From positions 4,247,501 to 4,311,500 of the forward strand of contig NZ_CP107968.1 of NCBI RefSeq assembly GCF_036084755.1: a stretch of 64,000 bases of DNA, written 5' to 3'. Below the pieces are notes generated by a model, which did no database searches, had not been told where the DNA came from, and saw only the letters and a program-made list of their open reading frames with translations. Shown here in pieces: positions 17,139 through 24,517 of the stretch; the first letter of the stretch is position 1; the number at the start of each line of letters is the position of its first letter. This stretch comes from Streptomyces sp. NBC_00370 (GTDB taxonomy: Bacteria; Actinomycetota; Actinomycetes; Streptomycetales; Streptomycetaceae). Made by a program: the position numbers and the translations under genes.

Positions 17139-18004
17139 CCGGATTCGTCCCCCTTGGCGCCGTCGGCCCCCTCGCCCTCTTGCGCCCAGCGCAGCGCGAG
17201 CGCCGTCGCCTTACGGGCGGCCTCGGCGACCGCCTGCGGTCCGTCCCCGCTCGCCTGCCCCGCCGCGTAACCGACCAGAAAGGTCGTCAGCGGAGCGGCG
17301 GGCCGGGCGACGCCGTGCGCGGCGTCGCGGGCGAGGTCGAGCAGTACGCCCGTGTCGACGTCCAGCTCGATGCCGAGTTCGTCCTTGACTGCGGTGATCC
17401 ATTCGTCCAGCACGGTCCCATGCTCCCTGATCCGGGCGCGGGCCGCCGAGATGTCCTCCCAGGTGTCGCAGTCGAACGAGGCCAGCGGTCCCGCTTCGAC
17501 GCGTACCAGGTCAAGTTCGGGTGGAAGCAGGCGAAGTGGCAGCCCGGCGAGGCTGCCGTACTCGGTGTGCAGCAGCGCGATCTCGCGGCGCAGCGGCTCG
17601 GTGCGGTATGCGGCGACCAGCGGCTGGTCGCGGCCTTCGGCATCCGTCAGCAGCGCCGCCTCTGCGTCGCCCGCGGCGAGGGCACCGATCAGCCGATCCA
17701 CGGTCGCCGTCCGGAGGAACGGGAGATCCGCCGAGAGCACCAGCACGGCCGGTGCCTCGACATGCCGTACGCCCGCTTCGAGCGCGGCGAGCGGACCGCC
17801 GCCCGGCGGCTCCTCACGGGCCCAGCTCACCGGCCGTACGGTGGGCCGTCTGCCGCCGACGACGACGGTACGGCCGGCGCCGGCGCAGGCGCCGAGCACC
17901 CGGTCGAGCAGTGCCCGGCCACCGACCCGTACCCCTGGCTTGTCGGCGCCGCCGAGCCGCTTGGCGGCCCCTCCGGCCAGCACGATGGCGTCATACGCGG
18001 TCAT
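17135..18004 (-). CDS. MobA-like NTP transferase fused to a DUF6457-type domain
   Basis: A 289-aa two-domain protein. Residues 1-190 form a nucleotidyltransferase like MobA, which couples GMP to molybdopterin: DAIVLAGGAAKRLGGADKP (nucleotide-binding loop), VLSADLPFL with the metal-binding Asp, and DQPLVAAYRTEPL. The C-terminal about 95 residues (LDEWITAVKDELGIELDVD to ALRWAQEGEGA) resemble the helical domain often annotated DUF6457, common in actinobacteria near moa/moe genes. ATG 18004 fits the family N-terminus. The 3' end overlaps the moeA-like start by 4 bases. The fused domain's role is unknown; it may mediate binding to a molybdoenzyme or MoeA. Confidence 0.85.
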   Translation of the reverse strand: MTAYDAIVLAGGAAKRLGGADKPGVRVGGRALLDRVLGACAGAGRTVVVGGRRPTVRPVSWAREEPPGGGPLAALEAGVRHVEAPAVLVLSADLPFLRTATVDRLIGALAAGDAEAALLTDAEGRDQPLVAAYRTEPLRREIALLHTEYGSLAGLPLRLLPPELDLVRVEAGPLASFDCDTWEDISAARARIREHGTVLDEWITAVKDELGIELDVDTGVLLDLARDAAHGVARPAAPLTTFLVGYAAGQASGDGPQAVAEAARKATALALRWAQEGEGADGAKGDESG

Positions 18005-18022
18005 GACCGAAGTATGGTCCTG

Positions 18023-19363
18023 TCACAGCGTGCGCAGCAGCACCGCCGGTTGTTCGACGCAGTCCGCCACGAAGCGCAGGAAGCCGCCCGCCGTACCGCC
18101 GTCGCAGACGCGGTGGTCGAAGGTGAGCGAGAGCTGGACGACCTGACGGACCGCCAACTCGCCCTCGTGCACCCACGGTTTGGGGATGATCCGGCCGACC
18201 CCGAGCATCGCCGCCTCGGGGTGGTTGATGATCGGCGTCGAGCCGTCGACCCCGAACACGCCGTAGTTGTTCAGCGTGAACGTGCCGCCGGTGAGATCGG
18301 CCGGGGTCAGCGTGCCCGACCGGCCCGCCTCCGTCAGCCGTCCGAACTCGGCGCTCAGCGCGTCGGTGGAGCGGGTGTGCGCGTCACGGACGACGGGGAC
18401 GACGAGGCCGCGCTCGGTCTGGGCGGCGAAGCCGAGATGCACCTCGGAGAACCGGACGATCTCCCCCGCCGCCATGTCCACCGACGAGTTGAGCTCCGGG
18501 TACCGGGCCAGCGCCGCCGTGCAAATCCGGGCGAGCAGCGCCAGGAGCGAGACCTTCGGACCGCCGGCCGCGTTCATGGCCGTACGGGCCGCCATCAGCT
18601 CCGTGGCGTCGGCGTCGACCCAGCAGGTCGCCTCGGGGATCTCCCGCCGGCTGCGGGAGAGCTTCTCGGCGACCGCGCCGCGCACCCCGCGCAGCGGGAT
18701 CCGGACCTGGCCGGCCGCAGGGGCGGCCGGCTGCGGCGCCCGCGGCACCTCGGCGGCCCGGACGATCGCCTGCTCGACGTCGGAGCGCAGGATCAGTCCC
18801 TCGCGGCCCGAGCCGGTCAGCGCGCGCAGATCGAGCCCGTTCTGCCGGGCGAGCCGCCGCACGAGCGGCGAGATGACCGCGACGGGCCCCGAGGGCGCAG
18901 CGCCGACCGCCGTACCGTTCACGGCAGGCACGGACGCGGGCGGAGACGCGGGTGCGGGTGCGGGTGTGGGGCGCGCGGCGACGCGGCTCGCGGCGCCGAT
19001 CGGCTCGCGGGTGACCCGGCGCCTGCGGGGGGCCGGTGCGCCCGTGCCGTATCCGACCAGCACATTGCCCGACGTGTCACCTTCGGCGTCGGGCGGCTCG
19101 GCGGCGGCGCCGTCCGGCGTGCCCACCGCCACCGTCATCAGGGCGGCGCCGACGGGCAGTTCACTGCCCTCCTCGCCGAACCGCGCCGTCACGACGCCGC
19201 CGTACGGGCAGGGCACCTCGACCGTCGCCTTGGCCGTCTCGACCTCGACCACCGGCTGGTCGACGGCGACGACATCGCCCACCGACACCAGCCAGCGCAC
19301 GATCTCCGCCTCGGTCAGTCCCTCGCCGAGGTCGGGCAGCTTGAATTCGAACACCTGGGGCAT
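18023..19363 (-). CDS. bkdC: Branched-chain 2-oxoacid dehydrogenase E2 (dihydrolipoamide acyltransferase)
   Basis: A 446-aa E2 component. The lipoyl domain (1-80) has the modified lysine in VEVETAKATVEVP. An Ala/Pro linker follows. The peripheral subunit-binding domain (about 160-195) reads ISPLVRRLARQNGLDLRAL. The catalytic domain (about 220-446) ends with SLTFDHRVCDGG, holding the active-site His and Asp. It transfers the acyl group from lipoate to CoA in the branched-chain 2-oxoacid complex, feeding branched fatty-acid and polyketide starter synthesis. ATG 19363 overlaps the E1-beta stop by one base (TGATG); an upstream start at 19381 is unlikely. It is the last gene of bkdA-bkdB-bkdC. An E3 gene is not in the window. 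Confidence 0.92.
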   Translation of the reverse strand: MPQVFEFKLPDLGEGLTEAEIVRWLVSVGDVVAVDQPVVEVETAKATVEVPCPYGGVVTARFGEEGSELPVGAALMTVAVGTPDGAAAEPPDAEGDTSGNVLVGYGTGAPAPRRRRVTREPIGAASRVAARPTPAPAPASPPASVPAVNGTAVGAAPSGPVAVISPLVRRLARQNGLDLRALTGSGREGLILRSDVEQAIVRAAEVPRAPQPAAPAAGQVRIPLRGVRGAVAEKLSRSRREIPEATCWVDADATELMAARTAMNAAGGPKVSLLALLARICTAALARYPELNSSVDMAAGEIVRFSEVHLGFAAQTERGLVVPVVRDAHTRSTDALSAEFGRLTEAGRSGTLTPADLTGGTFTLNNYGVFGVDGSTPIINHPEAAMLGVGRIIPKPWVHEGELAVRQVVQLSLTFDHRVCDGGTAGGFLRFVADCVEQPAVLLRTL

Positions 19364-20379
19364 CAGCTGTCCGCCTCCCACTGGAGCCGCGCGACCGCGT
19401 CCAGCACCCGGTCGACACCCGGCAGATGGTGTTTCTCCAGCATCGGCGGCGGATACGGGATGTCGAACCCCGCCACCCGCAGCACCGGCGCCTCCAGATG
19501 GTGGAAGCAGCGCTCGGTGACCCGGGCGGCGATCTCACCGCCGGGCCCGCCGAACCCGTTGGACTCGTGCACGACGACCGCCCGGCCCGTACGCCGTACG
19601 GACTCGGCGACCGTCTCGTCGTCGAACGGCACCAGCGAGCGCAGGTCGACGACCTCCAGGTCCCAGCCCTCGGCCCGAGCCGCCTCGGCGGCCTCCAGAC
19701 AGACCGGGACGCTGGGCCCGTAGGTGATGAGGGTGGCGCTGCTGCCAGGACGCCGCACGACGGCCCGGCCGATCGGCTCGACCGCCGACGGCGCGTCCGG
19801 CGACCAGGACGCCTTCGACCAGTAGAGCCGCTTCGGCTCCAGGAAGACCACCGGATCGTCGGAGGCGATGGCGGCACGCAGCAGGCCGTACGCGTCGTCG
19901 ACCGTCGCGGGCGTCACGACATGGAGCCCCGGAGTCGCCATGTAGTACGCCTCGGACGAGTCGCTGTGGTGCTCGACGCCGCCGATCCCGCCGCCGTAGG
20001 GCACCCGCACCGTGATCGGCAGCGGCATCGCGCCCCTGGTGCGGTTGCGCATCTTCGCCACATGGCTGATCAGCTGCTCGAACGACGGATAGGCGAAGGC
20101 GTCGAACTGCATCTCCACGACGGGCCGCAGCCCGTACATCGCCATCCCGACGGCCGTCCCCAGGATGCCCGCCTCGGCGAGCGGGGTGTCCGTGCAGCGG
20201 TCGTCGCCGAACTCGGCGGCGAGACCGTCGGTGATCCGGAAGACCCCGCCGAGGGTGCCCACGTCCTCACCGAGGACATGCACGGACGGGTCGTCGGCCA
20301 TCGCGTCGCGCAGGGCGCGCTGCAGCGCCTGCGCCATCGTGGCGGGCTTCAGCGCCGGCTTTACCGCTGCCGTGGTCAT
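19363..20379 (-). CDS. bkdB: Branched-chain 2-oxoacid dehydrogenase E1-beta
   Basis: A 338-aa E1-beta subunit of standard length. Recognisable parts are VHVLGEDVGTLGGVFRITDG, the conserved Glu region DTPLAEAGILGTAVGMAMYG, EMQFDAFAYPSFEQL, RVPYGGGIGGVEHHSDSSEA, VFLEPKRLYW, and the C-terminal transketolase-like half VVDLRSLVPFDDETV. It forms the alpha2-beta2 thiamine-diphosphate decarboxylase with the product of the upstream gene, which it overlaps by 4 bases. It is the middle gene of the bkd operon. Confidence 0.93.
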   Translation of the reverse strand: MTTAAVKPALKPATMAQALQRALRDAMADDPSVHVLGEDVGTLGGVFRITDGLAAEFGDDRCTDTPLAEAGILGTAVGMAMYGLRPVVEMQFDAFAYPSFEQLISHVAKMRNRTRGAMPLPITVRVPYGGGIGGVEHHSDSSEAYYMATPGLHVVTPATVDDAYGLLRAAIASDDPVVFLEPKRLYWSKASWSPDAPSAVEPIGRAVVRRPGSSATLITYGPSVPVCLEAAEAARAEGWDLEVVDLRSLVPFDDETVAESVRRTGRAVVVHESNGFGGPGGEIAARVTERCFHHLEAPVLRVAGFDIPYPPPMLEKHHLPGVDRVLDAVARLQWEADS

Positions 20380-21530
20380 CGCGGCTCACCCGCGGCGTCC
20401 AGCTCGGCGCGCAGCATCTCGGCCTGCTCGCGGAGCTGGCTGGTCTGCTCGGCGTAGACATGTGCGAAGAGGTCCATCGGGTCCAGCACCGGATCGGCGT
20501 TCATCCGCTCGCGCAGCCCCGCCGCCATCTCGTCGGCGGCCTGCGCCGCCTTGCCCGCACCTTCGTCGTCGAGCACTCCGCGCTCCCTCAGCTCTCGTTC
20601 GAGCAGCCGGACCGGATCGTGCGCGCGCCAGGCCGCCACCTCGCTGTCGTCGCGGTAGCGCGTCGCGTCGTCGGCGTTCGTGTGCGCCTCCATGCGGTAC
20701 GTGACGGCCTCGACCAGGGTCGGTCCGCCGCCGCGCCTGGCGCGCTCCACGGCCTCGCCGAGCACCGTGTGCACCGCCAGTACGTCGTTCCCGTCGACCA
20801 GCCTGCCCGGCATCCCGTACCCGACGGCCTTGTGGGCCAGGGAGGGCGCCGCGGTCTGCTTGGCGAGCGGTACGGAGATCGCGAAGCCGTTGTTCTGGAC
20901 GAGGAAGACGACCGGCGCCTGCCATACGGCGGCGAAGTTCATCGCCTCGTGGAAGTCGCCCTCGCTGGTCCCGCCGTCGCCGACGAGGGCGAGCGCGACC
21001 ACGTCGTCGCCCTTGAGCCGGGCGGCGTGCGCGAGGCCCACGGCATGCGGGAGCTGGGTGGCGAGCGGCGTCGACAGCGGGGCGACGCGGTGCTCGTACG
21101 GGTCGTAGCCGGTGTGCCGGTCGCCGCGCAGCAGGGAGAGCACCTCGACGGGGTCGAGGCCGCGGGCCACCGCCGCCAGCGAGTCGCGGTAGCTGGGGAA
21201 GAGCCAGTCCTGCTCGCGCAGGACCTGCGCGGCGGCGATCTCGCAGGCCTCCTGGCCGGTGCTCGACGGGTAGACGGCGAGCCTGCCCTGCTTGGTCAGG
21301 GCCGTGGCCTGCGCGTTGAACCTGCGGCCGCGCACCAGCTCGCCGTAGAGGCGCAGCAGCAGCGCGGGATCGGCCGCTGCGGCGGCCGGCGTGCCCAGCA
21401 CGCGGTACGGCTCGGTGTCCGGCAGCAGCGGCGCGGCGGCGGTACGGGGCTGCCACGCCGGGGGCGGGGTGGGCCGGCGGGACGCGGCAGTGGCGGGCGG
21501 TTCCTGGACCGGCGTACTGCTCTTCTTCAC
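20376..21530 (-). CDS. bkdA: Branched-chain 2-oxoacid dehydrogenase E1-alpha
   Basis: A 384-aa E1-alpha subunit. Family signatures are LYGELVRGRRFNAQATALTK, SSTGQEACEIAAA, the thiamine-diphosphate motif GDGGTSEGDFHEAMNFAA with VFLVQNNGFAISVP (G-D-G to N-N), and EAVTYRMEAHTNADDATRYR carrying the phosphorylation-loop analogue. GTG 21530 was chosen because AGGAGG lies 7 bases upstream; a longer frame from 21587 lacks such a signal. The product decarboxylates 2-oxoisovalerate-type acids from Val/Ile/Leu. It is the first gene of bkdABC and divergent from bkdR; the 174-bp spacer holds a DnaA box and a PaaR-like operator. Confidence 0.93.
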   Translation of the reverse strand: MKKSSTPVQEPPATAASRRPTPPPAWQPRTAAAPLLPDTEPYRVLGTPAAAAADPALLLRLYGELVRGRRFNAQATALTKQGRLAVYPSSTGQEACEIAAAQVLREQDWLFPSYRDSLAAVARGLDPVEVLSLLRGDRHTGYDPYEHRVAPLSTPLATQLPHAVGLAHAARLKGDDVVALALVGDGGTSEGDFHEAMNFAAVWQAPVVFLVQNNGFAISVPLAKQTAAPSLAHKAVGYGMPGRLVDGNDVLAVHTVLGEAVERARRGGGPTLVEAVTYRMEAHTNADDATRYRDDSEVAAWRAHDPVRLLERELRERGVLDDEGAGKAAQAADEMAAGLRERMNADPVLDPMDLFAHVYAEQTSQLREQAEMLRAELDAAGEPR

Positions 21531-21589
21531 GCGTGCACCTCCTCTTGGGAGTGGGCGAGGGCAGTGCCGGGATGTGGCACGTCTCACCT

Positions 21590-21603
21590 ACCGATTGTTC
21601 GGT
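21590..21603. promoter_or_regulatory. PaaR-like operator (one mismatch) between bkdA and bkdR
   Basis: ACCGATTGTTCGGT differs at one base from the ACCGATCGTTCGGT found upstream of paaN, and keeps the ACCG-6-CGGT dyad. It sits 60 bases upstream of bkdA, where it could repress the bkd promoter. Confidence 0.5.
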
Positions 21604-21637
21604 CGCGGGCGCATTTTGGCTACATGGGCCGCCAGCC

Positions 21638-21646
21638 TGTGGACAA
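21638..21646 (-). promoter_or_regulatory. DnaA box
   Basis: TGTGGACAA is the reverse complement of TTGTCCACA, the preferred Streptomyces DnaA box. It lies between the bkdA and bkdR starts. Confidence 0.6.
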
Positions 21647-21704
21647 ACGGTTCTGCACAGCTTGGGATGGACACAGGGCGTCCACGGCGGAGAGGCAGGG
21701 GGAC

Positions 21705-22226
21705 ATGGCAGCTGAACAAATGGCCGAAGGCGACGGCGGGGCACGCGGCGAAAGAGCCGAGCCGGCGCAGCCGCCGCGCCCGCTGGACGACATCGACCGC
21801 GACATCCTGCGCATCCTGCAGACGGACGGGCGCGCCTCGATACGGTCCGTCGCCGAGCGCGTCCACGTCTCGCGCGCCAACGCGTACGCCCGGATCAACC
21901 GGCTGCTCGACGACGGCGTGATCAGCAGCTTCAGCGCCCGGATCAACCATGAGCGGGCGGGTCAGGGCGCCTCGGCCTACATCACCCTGAAGATCGTCCA
22001 GAATTCCTGGCGCACGGTGCGCGAACAGCTCCAGGAGCTGCCGGGCGCCGCGCACATCGCGCTGGTCAGCGGCGACTTCGACGTCCTGCTGCTGGTGCAC
22101 ACCCCGGACAACCGAACCCTGCGCGAGCTGGTCCTGACCCGGCTGCAGTCCATGCCGGAAGTGCTCTCGACCCGCACGCTGCTGGTCTTCGAGGAGACGG
22201 ACCTGGACCCGGGTCCCGCGCTCTGA
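21705..22226 (+). CDS. bkdR: Lrp/AsnC-family regulator of the bkd operon
   Basis: A 173-aa Lrp/AsnC regulator. It has an N-terminal helix-turn-helix (about 27-75: LDDIDRDILRILQTDGRAS, VSRANAYARINRLLDDGVI) and a C-terminal RAM ligand-binding domain (HIALVSGDFDVLLLVHTP). A 25-residue acidic Ala/Glu-rich tail precedes the HTH. ATG 21705 follows GCAGGGGGA. It is divergently transcribed from bkdABC, as BkdR is in S. coelicolor and S. avermitilis, where such proteins control the adjacent bkd genes in response to branched-chain amino acids. The assignment rests on family and position. Confidence 0.88.
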   Translation: MAAEQMAEGDGGARGERAEPAQPPRPLDDIDRDILRILQTDGRASIRSVAERVHVSRANAYARINRLLDDGVISSFSARINHERAGQGASAYITLKIVQNSWRTVREQLQELPGAAHIALVSGDFDVLLLVHTPDNRTLRELVLTRLQSMPEVLSTRTLLVFEETDLDPGPAL

Positions 22227-22246
22227 CCAGTCTCGGTGTGTGAGCC

Positions 22247-22837
22247 TTACGGCTTGCGCAGGCCGTCGAAGGCCAGCCGTACGACCGTGTCGGCGACCTG
22301 CCGGCCCTCGTAGCCGCCCGGCGCGTGCGGCCGGTACCACTCCACCAGCGAGTTGACCATGCCGAACAGCAGCCGGGTCGCCAGTCTGCTGTCCAGGTCG
22401 TCACGGAGATCGCCCTCGGCCGCCGCCGCCTTCAGCAGCTCGGCCACCCGCTGGTCGAACTCGCGCCGCCGCTCCATGGCCCAGCGCTCGGTCTCGGTGT
22501 TGCCCCGCACCCGCAGCAGCAGCGTCACGTACGGCAGCTCCGCGATCAGCACCTCGACCATGCGGCGGGTGACGTACTCGACGCGCGCCACCGCCCGCCC
22601 CTTCGTCGCCCCCTCGTCGTCGAGGATCCCGAACAGGCCGTCCAGGGCGCGGCTGACCGCCCGCCGCAGCAGCTCCTCCTTGCCGACGACATGGTGGTAG
22701 ATCGACGACTTGGAGATCCCGGCCGCCTTGGAGAGATGCTCCATCGACGTGCCGTCGTAGCCGCGCTCGTTGAAGACCCGCACGGCGACCGTCAGCAGGG
22801 TCTCCGGCGTGTACGTGTCGCGCCGCGCCGTGGTCAT
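22247..22837 (-). CDS. paaR: TetR-family regulator, PaaR-like
   Basis: A 196-aa TetR repressor. The HTH (about 10-55) reads YTPETLLTVAVRVFNERGYD and LSKAAGISKSSIYHHVVGKE, and a TetR_C-type ligand domain with LLLRVRGNTETERWAMERRR follows. ATG 22837 overlaps the end of the hydroxyacyl-CoA dehydrogenase gene by 4 bases. It is encoded inside a phenylacetate gene group whose two divergent promoter regions carry ACCG-NN-CG-NN-CGGT palindromes. Those match the core of the operator published for PaaR of Corynebacterium glutamicum, which releases DNA on binding phenylacetyl-CoA. Identity as PaaR is inferred from context, operators and family; the ligand has not been shown here. Confidence 0.75.
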   Translation of the reverse strand: MTTARRDTYTPETLLTVAVRVFNERGYDGTSMEHLSKAAGISKSSIYHHVVGKEELLRRAVSRALDGLFGILDDEGATKGRAVARVEYVTRRMVEVLIAELPYVTLLLRVRGNTETERWAMERRREFDQRVAELLKAAAAEGDLRDDLDSRLATRLLFGMVNSLVEWYRPHAPGGYEGRQVADTVVRLAFDGLRKP

Positions 22838-24360
22838 GACCGCCCACCGCCCTGCCGCCGGTTCCCGCCGAGCCTGACCAGGGCCCGGGAGGGGCTGTAG
22901 CGGCCCCCCGGATACATCTGCGCGAGTTCGGTGAGGAAGTCCTCCGCCCAGTGCGCGCCGAGCCGCCGGGACCACTCTCCGGGGCCGCCCGGGTAGTTCA
23001 CGCCGAGCGTCATGGCGGTGTCGATGTCATCGGCGCTCGCGACCGCGCGCCCCTCGGCGTCGGCGGCGAAGTCGATCAGCATGGCGACCGTACGGGCGAC
23101 GATCATGCCGGGGACGTCCTCGATGACGCTGACCTTCTTGCCGAGCCGCTGGAAGAGGCCGATGGCGGCCCGCAGGTCCGCGGGGTCGACGCCCGCGCCG
23201 GGGGCGAGCGCCACCCGAGTGCAGGAGCGGTAGTCCAGGGCGAGGTCGAAGTGGATGTACGTGCCGTCGGCGCCGTCCGAGGCGGCGGCGCCGGAGGCGA
23301 GGCCGAGATACGTACCGCCGGGGAGCACGATCAGGCTGTCCGGCCCGTACTCCCGCTCGTCGTCACTGACCTTGATGCCGGCTTCCCCGATCATCCCGGG
23401 CAGCGCGGCGGCGGGTCCGAGATCGCCCCGGATCCCCACGGCCGCCGGGGGGTCGCAGGGCTCGGCCGTGTGGGGTTCGGGGGCAGGGGCGCCTTCGCCG
23501 TACGGGTACCAGCCGTGGCCCGTCTTACGGCCGAGCCGGCCCGACTCGACGAGCCGGCGCTGGGCCAGCGAGGGGGTGAACTTCGGGTCGTGGAAGAAGG
23601 AGTCCCACACGCTGCGCGTCACGGCCTCGTTGACGTCCTGGCCGATCAGGTCGGTCAGCTCGAAGGGGCCCATCCGGAAACCGGCGCCCTCGCGCAGCAC
23701 GGCGTCGATGGTGGCGGGATCGGCGGCCCGCTCCTCGTACAGCCGGAACGCCTCGGCGTAGAAGGGCCGGGCGATCCTGTTGACGATGAAGCCTGGGGTG
23801 TCGGCGCAGCGCACCGGTGTCTTGCCCCACGCGGCCGCTGTCGCGTACGCGCTGTCCGCCGCCGCCTCGTCCGTCGCGAACCCGCTGACGACCTCGACCA
23901 GGGGGAGCAGCGGCGCCGGGTTGAAGAAGTGCAGTCCCACCAGCCGCCCCGGCAGGCGTAGCGCGCCGGCGACGGCCGTGACGGACAGGGACGAGGTGTT
24001 GGTGGCGAGCAGGCAGTCGTCGGCGACAACGGCCTCCAGGGCCGCGAACAGCTCCTGTTTGGCGGGGAGGTGTTCCACGACGGCCTCCACGACGAGCGCG
24101 GCGTCGGCCAGCTCGGCGACGTCGGCGGCCGGCCGCAGCCGGTCCCGTGCGGCGTCCCGCGCCTGCCCGGTCAGCCTGCCCTTGTCGACGAGCCGGTCGA
24201 GGCGGCCCACGATGGCGGCCGCCGCCTGCTCTGCGCGGCCCGGTGCGGTGTCGTGGAGCCGTACGGGATGGCCCGCCACCAGCGCCACCTGGGCTATGCC
24301 CTGGCCCATGGTGCCCGCCCCGACGACCGCGACGGTCCGCGAGGTCTCGATAGCTGTCAT
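22834..24360 (-). CDS. paaH: 3-hydroxyacyl-CoA dehydrogenase, PaaH-like, double C-terminal domain
   Basis: A 508-aa NAD-dependent dehydrogenase. The Rossmann motif VAVVGAGTMGQGIAQVALVAG is at residues 9-29, and the family signature DTPGFIVNRIARPFYAEAFR follows. It continues with a first C-terminal HCDH domain (PFELTDLIGQDVN) and a second HCDH domain (PGMIVARTVAMLIDFAADA, GVNYPGGPGEW). The two-domain, about 500-aa form is the type found in paa clusters, where PaaH oxidises 3-hydroxyadipyl-CoA to 3-oxoadipyl-CoA. ATG 24360 has AGAGGA about 9 bases upstream; an upstream in-frame start at 24519 runs into the paaN control region. It forms an operon with the TetR gene and is divergent from paaN. 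Confidence 0.87.
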   Translation of the reverse strand: MTAIETSRTVAVVGAGTMGQGIAQVALVAGHPVRLHDTAPGRAEQAAAAIVGRLDRLVDKGRLTGQARDAARDRLRPAADVAELADAALVVEAVVEHLPAKQELFAALEAVVADDCLLATNTSSLSVTAVAGALRLPGRLVGLHFFNPAPLLPLVEVVSGFATDEAAADSAYATAAAWGKTPVRCADTPGFIVNRIARPFYAEAFRLYEERAADPATIDAVLREGAGFRMGPFELTDLIGQDVNEAVTRSVWDSFFHDPKFTPSLAQRRLVESGRLGRKTGHGWYPYGEGAPAPEPHTAEPCDPPAAVGIRGDLGPAAALPGMIGEAGIKVSDDEREYGPDSLIVLPGGTYLGLASGAAASDGADGTYIHFDLALDYRSCTRVALAPGAGVDPADLRAAIGLFQRLGKKVSVIEDVPGMIVARTVAMLIDFAADAEGRAVASADDIDTAMTLGVNYPGGPGEWSRRLGAHWAEDFLTELAQMYPGGRYSPSRALVRLGGNRRQGGGRS

Positions 24361-24397
24361 GGTCGCGATCCTCTCGCATGCCTGATCCACAGGTGAG

Positions 24398-24406
24398 TTG
24401 TCCACA
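24398..24406 (+). promoter_or_regulatory. DnaA box
   Basis: TTGTCCACA is an exact preferred Streptomyces DnaA box, accompanied by the one-mismatch TGATCCACA at 24383-24391. Both are in the paaH-paaN divergent promoter region, just left of the PaaR operator. Confidence 0.6.
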
Positions 24407-24430
24407 GATTCTGCGGGCCCCCTGGCACCG

Positions 24431-24444
24431 ACCGATCGTTCGGT
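24431..24444. promoter_or_regulatory. PaaR operator in the paaH-paaN divergent promoter
   Basis: ACCGATCGTTCGGT fits the ACCG-NN-CG-NN-CGGT core of the published PaaR motif and is followed by TACT, close to the flanking NAGT. It lies 71 bases upstream of the paaH-like start and 74 bases upstream of paaN, so one site could control both directions. Confidence 0.65.
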
Positions 24445-24517
24445 TACTCTAACCCTGTCCTTCCGTACGTGTCTCTGCTCGTGTCCCTGCCCCAGCTCGA
24501 TGAGGAGTTGGTCCGTC

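Noticed and set aside
17033..19723. Long plus-strand open frame antisense to mobA, bkdC and bkdB
   Set aside because: High GC lengthens antisense frames. The product is Arg/Gly-rich without motifs, and the minus-strand genes have full family signatures and overlapping starts.
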